Part shown: positions 55,736 to 64,000 of the stretch, piece by piece | Layout of the letters: each line of letters begins with the position of its first letter | How positions within the stretch are numbered: position 1 is the first letter of the stretch | Source of the DNA: Smallanthus sonchifolius | Lineage: Eukaryota > Streptophyta > Magnoliopsida > Asterales > Asteraceae | Reading direction: 5' to 3' | Assembly (NCBI GenBank): GCA_023525975.1 | Contig: CM042039.1 | Span: 15,158,501-15,222,500 of the forward strand | DNA length: 64,000 bases | Translations under genes and position numbers: made by a program | Notes under the pieces: generated by a model | What the model was told of the DNA's origin: nothing | Databases searched by the model: none | What the model saw: the letters and a program-made list of their open reading frames with translations, nothing else

Positions 55736-58700
55736 TGATAAATGAAACCCCGAGGGGCTAGAATGAGGATAGATAAAAGTTCAAGGATAAAGTGAACATT
55801 TGGAGTTTTAGACATGTGACGGGCTGTCATAGAGAGGTGACGGTCCATTACGGACGGTGACAGACCGTCACATAGCATAACGGTCCGTTACGGCTTGACC
55901 ACGGCAATGATTGAGAGAATGACATGTGTCAGCTAACAAACGGACGCGTGAAAACCCTATGACGGACCGTCATTATAGGTAACGGTCCGTTATGCCGCAA
56001 TATTAAACCGTTCAACCGGGTGAAGACACGTCGCAACTGACGATAACGGTCTATTACGGAGAGGTTCTGGAATTGGTTGACGGACCGTCACCAATGGTAA
56101 CGGTTCGTTACGAAGCTAAGTTTTGCCTATAAATAGAAAGGTCGGGAATTTTGTTTTAGACATAACTCACACATCAAATACACATCACAAAACATACCCT
56201 TAAGATTTGATAAAGTATTCCCGAGCCTCGGTTCACGTAGAAGTCCGGTTTCCAGCTTTTTGACTCCAAAACGCAGTAGATAATTTCAAGGTAAGGTTCC
56301 GACTAATTCCTAATGACTTGGTTATTTCCACTAAGCTAGGGACTTGTGATTAAGAAATTTTAATTAGGACCTTGATCCAAGTCGTTGTGCTATTTTCATT
56401 AGCATGTAAAGATTATTTAAAAGAGAGAGATTAGAGGTGAGTTCTATTATGCCCCTTTTAAACGTGTTTAAATGTTTTGGGCATGATGCACAGGATATGA
56501 AATTTTTTACATAGATACTACATGCCATTTATTTAAATACTTTGGGCTGGTATCCATGATGTTGCAAGAGATACGTATATGTTTTAAAACAAAGGGTAAC
56601 CATCCGACCAATATGTAGTTATCTGACAAACATAATGTTCTGTCTAAGTAAAGAGTGGTGTATAAATCCCTCCTAGACCCGTCATTCTTTCCTGGAAACA
56701 TTTCTGTTGGGGGTAATACTCTGGAAAGATAATCACCTTATGATATTTTAATAGAAAGATAGAGAGAGAAAGAAATGAAAAGTCGCATTTTTGGAATGAT
56801 TTTAAAGAGTCAAGATTTTGAAAAAAATGGTTATGACAAGTGATGTGAATGTTTTGATATATAAAAATATAATAAATATACTTTTAGGTTGATTTCACAA
56901 GATCAGGTTTTAAATTTATAAAATGATAATTACGTTAACTTAAAACACACACAATAGGCAAGTGTACCTATCGCAACGTAATATAGTTTAGGTAAGAACC
57001 AAGCATCGAACCAATGGACACGGTCGAGTTCCAATACTAAACTTTTGTTATCGTTTATCCGAATTAATTAGCGAGTGGGTTTTGTGTGCTTGTGAAGCAG
57101 AAAAGTAAATGACAGTAAAGTAAATAACATAAAAGTAAAAACTTGCGTGATGTGTGTAACAGAAATGTAAATAGCAGAAAAGTAAATAAGGCTAAAATGA
57201 TCAGATTACGAATAGTATTGCTTTGGGATTCGAATCAGCTTGGTACGTGATGATGTTAAGTTGACTAATTTAGTGGTAAGACTACTACAAACTTGTGACC
57301 CGGGTCACCGCTAGAGTCTCGTCCTCACTACATTTGAATCACAAATTATGTTCTGTATATTAAAATAGTAGTGCCTCTCGTTAGGGACAACAGTTACCCT
57401 TAACCCATTAAATGGTCATCTCCGGGTTGGTATAATACATTGGACTTAAAATGCTTTATATTAAGGTTAAATAGGTGATTATATTTTGCTCACTAGGAGG
57501 CGGTGTAACAATGGGAACAAGTATAAAGACATACCGTTCCCAACATGAGTTCACCAATTCTTGGTCGCATAATAAGCTCGTATAAAGACGTACGATCTTA
57601 GAAGTATAGACCAAGCATTGGCTTATCAATCTCTGCTCGTATAAAGGCGTACAAGGTTCAAATAAAGTTTGATTAAAAAGGGTTTTACGATCTTACTCTT
57701 TAAAATCAACACACTCACAAATATAAAGACGGATTTAGAAAATAATAAAAGCCCACCGAAAGATGGGTTTTAAGAACAAATTAGTTAAAGACATAAACAT
57801 ACCACTTCATTAATAAGTTAAACATTAACATGCATCATACATCATCTTCACCCTAGCAATACAAAGAAGTTTTAGTCACGAATGGCCATAACGACTAGAG
57901 TAATGATGAGTTTCGTAGGCTCCCCTATTTTGGAACAAGGAGGAAGAGCCCCTCTACTCTCTTTAATCTCTACTCTAACTACGAGAATGCTCTCTTCTTG
58001 AGTGTTTCTTTGGTCAGAATTGGTGTATGGAATGAAGAACTCAAGCCTCCTATTTATAGGCCTCAAAATGTGCAATGCACGACCGTGCAATGGGTTGCAC
58101 GGTCGTGCAAAGGCCTAGGGAATCAAACAGGGTGCAGAGGACACTGTACTGGGCCGTGAGGAGCACGAGAGGCCAATGCATGACCGTGTAATGGGATGCA
58201 CGACCGTGCAATGGGATGCACGACCGTGCATCCCTCTCTTTTTCCCCAGTTTTCTCTTTTAGCTGATGGGTTGACTCTTGGTGAACAACTTTGACTTCTT
58301 GAGGGTCAAAGATCGGGAATGAATCTTCTTGAAGATTGAATTCTTGGTGTTTTTGATAGTTTTTAGCTTGATTTATATTTTCAACACCGAATAACCCGCA
58401 ATTACAAAATATAAGTGTTTTAAGCATAAATTGCAAGATTATTATTCAATTAGTACCATAATGTGAGATTATTGTGTATGTAAAATATGTATAAGTGATG
58501 GCACATCAACACGTAAAATATGTTAGAACTTATCATGGTGTGCCCAGATAGTAATGGAAGCGAGGTCAGGGTTTTACCTTGACTAGCAGAGGTCTTGACA
58601 TTTATTGTCTTGATAAAGAATATAGAGAAAGAGATAAAGTTTTTGGCATGTTTTGTCATGCCAAATATTTTGACTATAATGGTCTGTAAAGAAAGAAAAT

Positions 58701-59279
58701 TTTTTGCCACGTCTGGCCAAATGCCACATAATATCTTGCAACTTAGATAGACGATTAGAAGTACTCCATTCCTTTGTGGAATGTAATATAGACACCTTGT
58801 GCAATGGTATGTATAAGTGGTGACGACCGCTTAGAGGTTAACGTGACATCAGACAGACAAGTGTGCAAGTAGAAAGTATTATGTTTGGACAAGAAGTTAA
58901 ATGTGCTATTTTGAATGCATGTCATATAAATCCATTTATGTATGAGACAGATGTCAAAGATATTTTGACTAAACATAGAATCTACCAACGTAAGTTGACA
59001 TATGTTTAAGCATGTGTATTAGGTAAAGATATAGCTTCCTGTAGTAGAGGCAAGGAGCTAGATTAGAGACATGTGGCGGGCTATCTGGCATTCTCTGATG
59101 TGCTGGTATTAGAATAGAGTTGTTTGCACTTTCTTTAAAATGTACATTATAAACTAGTTATGAAATAAATATGGTATTTTAATGTCTTCTGCTATGTATG
59201 ATCTCTGTTTAACTTAATGTTCATGAGTAATTCTGGCAAGTGGCCGGCATCTCGGGTGTTCCGGGATATGGGTGTTACA
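55736..59279 (+). mobile_element. Solo LTR 3, Gypsy-type, carrying a nested insertion
   Basis: The right end (GGGTGTTACA at 59279, preceded by GGCATCTCGGGTGTTCCGGG) is the reverse complement of the start of solo LTR 2, so it is the same family in plus orientation. A TATA box (CTATAAATAGAAAGG, near 56130) follows a U3 packed with ACGGTCCGTTACGG and GACGGACCGTCA motifs (55810-56115). The left boundary (TGATAAATGAAACCCCG at 55736) is inferred. Its flanks ATAGT and AAACT agree at only three of five bases. Without the 1.65-kb insert the LTR would be ~1.9 kb. Confidence 0.65.
56846..58492 (-). mobile_element. Insertion in solo LTR 3 (1647 bp), probably an LTR of another family
   Basis: AAGTGATG flanks both sides (56838-56845 and 58493-58500) and the surrounding LTR sequence matches solo LTR 2 on either side. 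On the minus strand there is a TATA box (GCCTATAAATAGGAGGC, near 58050). Upstream of it are repeats of GCACGGTCGTGC (58078-58230), the promoter layout of an LTR. An 8-bp duplication is longer than usual for LTR elements, so the exact ends or class remain open. No coding domain is present; the frames at 57872-58436 span the repeats. Confidence 0.5.
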
Positions 59280-60818
59280 AAACTTAGGAAGAAACCAAAC
59301 CAACGAAGCTAATTTTTAAGAGTCACTGGTCTAGCTAATTTTATGTATAAACAAATTTATAAATATCTTCTAAGAAAAGAGCAAATAAGTGCATTTATAC
59401 ATTAATACAAACAACTCCTGTAGAAATGGTTAGATTAGCAAATAACCAAGCTAATTTTTAAAAGACTGATATCATTTTATCCCCTATCCAATACCAACAT
59501 TCAGGAAGCATCTAAAAAGACCGACCACGGATAAGACATTCGCTACAGGTTATCATTTAAGTACCAAAAACTTAAGTACACATTTATGGTATAACAAATT
59601 TTTATCAGTACCATATAAGAAAATATCAAATTAGTACTTTTGTAAGTTAATATAAACAACTCGTACAGAAATGATAATTTCAGCACATAATACACACAAA
59701 AGATAACATATAGCATCACAAAACAGTCATGTATTAGCAAATAAGATTCAATATACCTCAACAACAAACCCTTACTAAGAGCACCAATAAAAACCCTAAA
59801 AAAGAAATAAAACAAAACAATTAGATTCGTGTTTCACAGACTCCCTAGAACACTAACAAAGAGTAAATCAACAAACCACTTTTAAGATTTTTTTAATCTT
59901 TTTAGTAATAAAACATCAAACGACATATATTAATGGGCATGAACACGAACAAACACTAAAATACGGTGATTTGGACACAAAAACGAAAATTACCGCATAT
60001 TTGGAATCAAGAAACATAATGAAAGTCATGATAGAACTTGAAAGTTACCTCCGATTGGGAATCAAGAAAAATGAGGATGAAGAAACTTTTAGGGTGTGGA
60101 GGAAAATGATGAGAAAGAGAAAATGCTTAGTCGTGTAAGGTATTTCGGGTCAAGTAAAATAGAAGATCCGCGTGTGAAGATGATTCGGGTCTAAAGGTCC
60201 GCTTCAATATTAATCGAGTTTAATAGTTGAGTTGGAGAAAAAATGTGAGGATGCACTATAAATTGACAAGTGTCCTCACTAAGTATTCTTTTATTAGGTA
60301 TAAAAGATAAAATATTAGGAGTCGTGATTTGTGTTCAACTTCTACGAGCCATACATTACTAAACTTTAACATATTTCACCATGTGAAAAGTAAACGCTGC
60401 TATTTTCTTAATCTCATTAGTTAGTAGGATACGATTAGATAAATTTTCAGATAATAGGTTATGATGTTATCACCGAGTCTTCTGTTTGCGTGTTAACCCT
60501 ATGACTTTCTAAATGAGAGATCTGATTAAGATAACAAAATCCTCCGACCGCTAGACCATTTACTATATAAAAAAAGTTATAATAGTTAAAAAAAACATCA
60601 AAAATAGAATAATCTAATTGGACAACATAAACAAATAATAATAAATAAAGGAAAAAAAAACATCTACACATACACCACCCCAAAACCATCTCCCTGTCTC
60701 TAAACACACAAACATTACATAAGGAACGCTGGTTCCCAAAGAACAAAACTCACACAAACACAACAAAAATAATCCAAAATCTTCTTTTCACACACACACA
60801 CTTATCAAGAAAGAAACT
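59280..60818 (+). promoter_or_regulatory. Upstream flank of the AP2 gene
   Basis: 1.5 kb of mostly AT-rich DNA. The first ~400 bp belongs to the tandem duplication described at 55301. A GTGAGGATGCAC...GTGTCCTCAC inverted repeat lies near 60246-60280. A plausible TATA box (TATATAAA, 60564-60571) lies 250 bp before the ATG and is followed by a CA-rich leader. The leader has a (CA)n run near 60790. A tRNA-like A-box (TGGTCTAGCGGT) is visible on the minus strand near 60545. Promoter calls are inference. Confidence 0.4.
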
Positions 60819-63800
60819 ATGAACATGGATTCTTCTCAACCCCATCTTCAGAACCAACCCGACAACTGGCTTGCCTTCTCTCTTTCCAACACCAACACCC
60901 ACACCCGCACGCTCTTCCAACCACCACACTCCGCCGCCTTACACCACCACCGTACTCTCCTCTCTCCACCCCTAATTAACTTCGTTATTCAAACTTATTA
61001 ACTTATATTTTTATAATCTTTCACAGGTGATGCAGACGTCAACACCGGACTAACAAACCCTAAGCTGGAAGACTTCCTTCGCGGATCTGGTCCTGATGTT
61101 TCTCATTTTCCGGATGAGACCGCAGCGGTTTATGATTCCGAGTTGAAGACAATCGCCGCTAGCTTCCTCCATGGTTTCTCGTCCGACAACCAGCACCAAC
61201 CGGCGCTGACACCTACGCCGGTGCAGCAAGATAACTCTCTGGCGAAGAAAGCCGTTGATACCTTTGGCCAACGGACTTCTATTTACCGTGGTGTTACAAG
61301 GTAAAATGTTTATTAAAATATTAAGTAGAGAATCTAGTTAAATTTTTTAAATATTTATTTATTATTTTTGCTAAATTATTTTTATTGATTTCTTAAAAGT
61401 AATTATTTTAAGTTTACCACAAAGCCTTCCGGTGAGGTGGGGTGTTGCCTCATGACTTTCTAAATTGAATTGAAGGTTATAGATTCGAATCTAGTTTGGA
61501 ACAAATTGTTCAATAGGTTTTTCTCAGTTGTGGGTTTCCTTCTAGGTGGGTCTGGGTTCAAGTCCGATACGGTTACAACACATTAGGAAAGAAATGCATG
61601 ACTCATAGAAACATCCAGGCCGCTCCCGAAAGGAGCGGAAGCTTAAAAAAGTCGCCTTTCAAAAAAAATATTTTAATGTTTGTTATAGATTTTATTTAAT
61701 TATTTTTTAGTATAATTTTTATCAATTTTGCTTGATTTTAATTTGCAATGAAGGGTACGTTTAGTTAATATGTAGCTAATTCTTATAAAAGTTGGGACAA
61801 ATTTTTTTCCTTAACTTTGTAACTAATATCTGTTTATATAGTAGTGTGGTAAAAATATATTTTAGAAAATAAAATATTTTGTATGACGAGTGAAAACATT
61901 ATTTTTAGAATAAATTAAAGAAATTTTACATGAAGACGTTTGGGTCAAAAAATCATCGTCCAATTAAAAAAAATTTGACACTTTGAGCCACCTATATTTA
62001 TATTTATGATTTCAAAAGTTTTTGTCCAATACTAACCCGTGTTAAGGAGCGCCACCCATATTTATGATTTTAAAAGTTTTTGTCCAATACACTAACCTGT
62101 GTTAAGGAGCCTGTTAAGTCGTCGTCACATGTATTTTACGTGAGGGTATTCCGCTCATTTCATTTGCTATTTCAACCCTACTTCTTACTTCATGGGATGA
62201 AATGACTGGAATATCCCTCACTTGACACGTGAGGGTGACTTAACAAACTACTTGACAGTAGTTAGTGAATTGGACGAAAGCTGTTAAAATCAGAAACTAT
62301 GATGGCTGTACTTTACTCTTATTATTATTATAGTTAGTTACAATTTTCTTTGTTAAATCTTATCTTTTTAAAAATATTTAACAATTAACCCTAAAGAATG
62401 CTTAAAAGTATTTCTTTTAACATTATTATTATTAATATTAACAATTTGCTTTATTAATTATGTTTTTATAGGAAATAATTAACAAATCATAAAAATGTGC
62501 ATAAAAGTATTTTTTTTATTTACTTTTAAGATTATTAATATTAGTTTGGCATAATATATATTGAAGGCACCGATGGACGGGGAGATATGAAGCTCATTTA
62601 TGGGATAATAGTTGCAGAAGAGAAGGGCAAAGTAGGAAAGGAAGACAAGGTAAAGAAACATAAATGAACCGACTAACGTGCGCCGTTATAGCTACCAAAG
62701 ATCTGCAATCTATATTAAATTTATTTCATTTATACAAATGGATACTTATCCCTAGGAAAAGAACGACACGTAAACGGCTCAGATTATCTGGTTTCCATAA
62801 AACTACTGGCGCATGCTAGCTTTCCTATTTTAGATCACCGGAAATTTGTATGGCGGTTTTGGCTATCATGCGCCTCTTCATTTTTTTCAAGAACCGTATT
62901 TTGATCATCTTTTTTGTTTGCTTTTGTTACATGTACTGGTTGATTGGTTGAATCTTCAGTTTACTTGGGTAAGTTTCGATCTTCTAGTCTTGAGTCTTTC
63001 TCTTTCAAATTATCATCTGCATGCAGTGTATCAGAGGTTGATATATTTTTAATTATTTTAATGATTTTAAATGGTCAAAAATATTTAATTTATGATTTGT
63101 TTATATTGTGCTACAAAGATCCTCTGGGTTGTTACAATAGATACTTGCATTCAGCGCAGCTCATGAGAACTTAAATGTCCTGGCCGATCCGGAAAAAAAA
63201 AACTTATATCAACAAAATATATAAACTAATTTTTTTTAAACGACGAATGTTCGACTCTTCGTTTCGTGCTTCTTCTGTTATTCAATTCGTCCTACAGCAG
63301 ATGGTTTCTAATTTCTCTATAAAGATTAGGGTCCAACCATTACATATTTATATTATAAATTTTAAATTGATTACTGGATTAGGACCCAACCAATCAACTA
63401 TTACATATTTACATTATAAAAATTAAACGGATTAGGGCCCAACCATTACATTATAAAGATTAAACAGGGCCAATCTTTATAAAAAAGGCCCAATATGTTT
63501 ATAAGTTTTTTTAAAAAGGTCCCAATATATAAACCGGTATATAAAGTTTTAGGCTCTTTAAAAAATGGGCCCTGGCTGGGTGTCCGGCTCGTCTTACCCG
63601 AGGGTCGGGCCTGGTTGCATCATCAAGTCTTGTTTTGGAATTAAAATCAATTGAATTAAAATTTTGATGAAATTTTTTGATTTAAAATAATCAGGTGGAT
63701 ATGATAAGGAAGATAAAGCGGCTCGAGCTTATGATCTTGCAGCTCTAAAGTACTGGGGTCTGACCACCACTACGAATTTTCCGGTACGGACTTGTGTTTG

Positions 63801-63946
63801 ATGTTATGAGCTCTTGTTTTGATTTCGGGTACCGGCTTATGATCAGAAGGTTTATGTTTGTGGATAATTTAGGTTTGCAACTATGAGAAAGAACTTGTAG
63901 AAATGAAGAACATGACTAGGCAGGAATTTGTTGCTTCACTTAGAAG
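60819..63946 (+). CDS. AIL5: AINTEGUMENTA-LIKE/PLETHORA AP2 transcription factor (5' part, six exons)
   Basis: This is a nuclear DNA-binding regulator of meristem and organ growth. Exons 60819-60951, 61027-61300, 62567-62649, 62960-62968, 63695-63783 and 63873-63946 join in phase to 220 residues. Features are NWLAFSLS (16-23), PKLEDFL (56-62), VYDSELKTIAASFL, then FGQRTSIYRGVTR leading into AP2 repeat 1 (~129-188). Repeat 1 has the ANT-type ten-residue insert around WDNSCRREGQSRKGRQ. The inter-repeat linker follows (NYEKELVEMKNMTRQEFVAS). The short N-terminus and the YDSELK motif favour the AIL5/PLT5 branch over BBM; this paralogue call is less certain than the family. Intron 1 (75 nt, donor GTACTC) is weak but is the only phase-compatible choice I found. 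The second AP2 repeat and C-terminus lie beyond the window. Confidence 0.9.
61412..61668 (+). mobile_element. SINE-like insertion in AIL intron 2
   Basis: The head looks tRNA-derived, with A-box-like GGTGAGGTGGGGTG and B-box-like GGTTATAGATTCGAATC. A second GGTTCAAGTCCGAT lies further in and the 3' end has an A-run. TATTTTAA occurs directly before (61404-61411) and directly after (61669-61676), a plausible target duplication. A GCTCCCGAAAGGAGC hairpin lies near the tail. There is no coding capacity; such elements depend on LINE enzymes. Confidence 0.55.
62040..62315. repeat. Foldback/inverted repeat in AIL intron 2
   Basis: The left arm (62040-62166) and the right arm (62193-62315) are imperfect reverse complements. 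Paired blocks include TGATTTTAAAAGTTTTTGTC with GGACGAAAGCTGTTAAAATC, and CTGTTAAGTCGTCGTCAC with GTGAGGGTGACTTAACAA. Part of the left arm is also tandemly repeated just upstream (61975-62040). It probably derives from a MITE and would form a long hairpin in the pre-mRNA. Confidence 0.7.
62960..62968 (+). other. 9-nt microexon of the AIL gene
   Basis: CTTCAG|TTTACTTGG|GTAAGT. With one base from the previous exon and two from the next it encodes V-Y-L-G within the QVYLGGYDKE block of AP2 repeat 1. A 9-nt exon at this position is characteristic of AP2/ANT genes. It is far too short for ordinary gene finders. Confidence 0.93.
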
Positions 63947-64000
63947 GTGACTAAGTAGTGAAATTAGTAGGGGTTTTTATTATTTGTGACTCGAAAAACC

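Noticed and set aside
60480..60560. Possible tRNA gene on the minus strand (TGGTCTAGCGGT A-box)
   Set aside because: No acceptor stem, anticodon arm or convincing B-box could be drawn; at best it is a decayed SINE or tRNA-like fragment.
62846..63174. 68- and 76-codon frames in the AIL gene
   Set aside because: They overlap introns 3 and 4 and the microexon in the wrong frame; they are incidental.

Overview
The window is nuclear DNA of a flowering plant: large LTR retrotransposons, Helitrons, CACTA and MITE elements nested in one another, with one conserved host gene at the right edge. The retroelement coding types (a SIRE-type Copia element with an extra large ORF, and Gypsy gag/pol fragments of a style common in daisy-family genomes) suggest a eudicot, probably Asteraceae. 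That placement is inferred from protein style and was not checked against a database. No prokaryotic-type operon, CRISPR array, rRNA or intact tRNA was seen.

Left half (1-30185). A degraded LTR-like stretch and two MITEs precede a three-level nest. An old, internally deleted plus-strand Gypsy element (about 2956-30185, 'Gypsy-C') was entered within its left LTR by a minus-strand Gypsy element (3457-24512, 'Gypsy-B', target duplication CAAGT). Gypsy-B was entered within its own left LTR by a 12.8-kb SIRE-type Copia element (5342-18143, target duplication AAGTG). The Copia LTRs look identical over about 560 bp, and it has long open gag, pol and third (env-position) reading frames. Its pol-ORF3 spacer holds an internal poly(A) tract, hairpin-rich tandem repeats and plausible splice sites that would give ORF3 its own leader.

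Middle (30186-46530). AT-rich non-coding DNA holds a tandem array of three minus-strand Helitrons (32109-33747) and two further Helitron-like ends. A Copia 5' LTR plus primer-binding site (36300-36629) follows. Its leader is split by an 8.25-kb CACTA element (36713-44966, target duplication CAA) with 18-bp palindromic subterminal repeats and two decayed transposase genes on the minus strand.

Right (46531-59279). A decayed Copia-like region is bounded by about 350 bp of inverted LTR-related sequence. It is interrupted by two solo Gypsy LTRs with perfect 5-bp target duplications (48299-50996, AAATA; 52131-54186, TAATA). A third LTR, in the opposite orientation (about 55736-59279), itself carries a 1.65-kb insertion.

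Host gene (60819 to beyond the right edge). Six exons of an AINTEGUMENTA-LIKE/PLETHORA AP2 transcription factor can be joined in phase, including the diagnostic 9-nt microexon. Intron 2 carries a SINE-like insertion and a foldback element. The gene runs off the window before its second AP2 domain. The only apparent functional relation between host gene and mobile DNA is proximity: the repeats lie in its upstream flank and introns.
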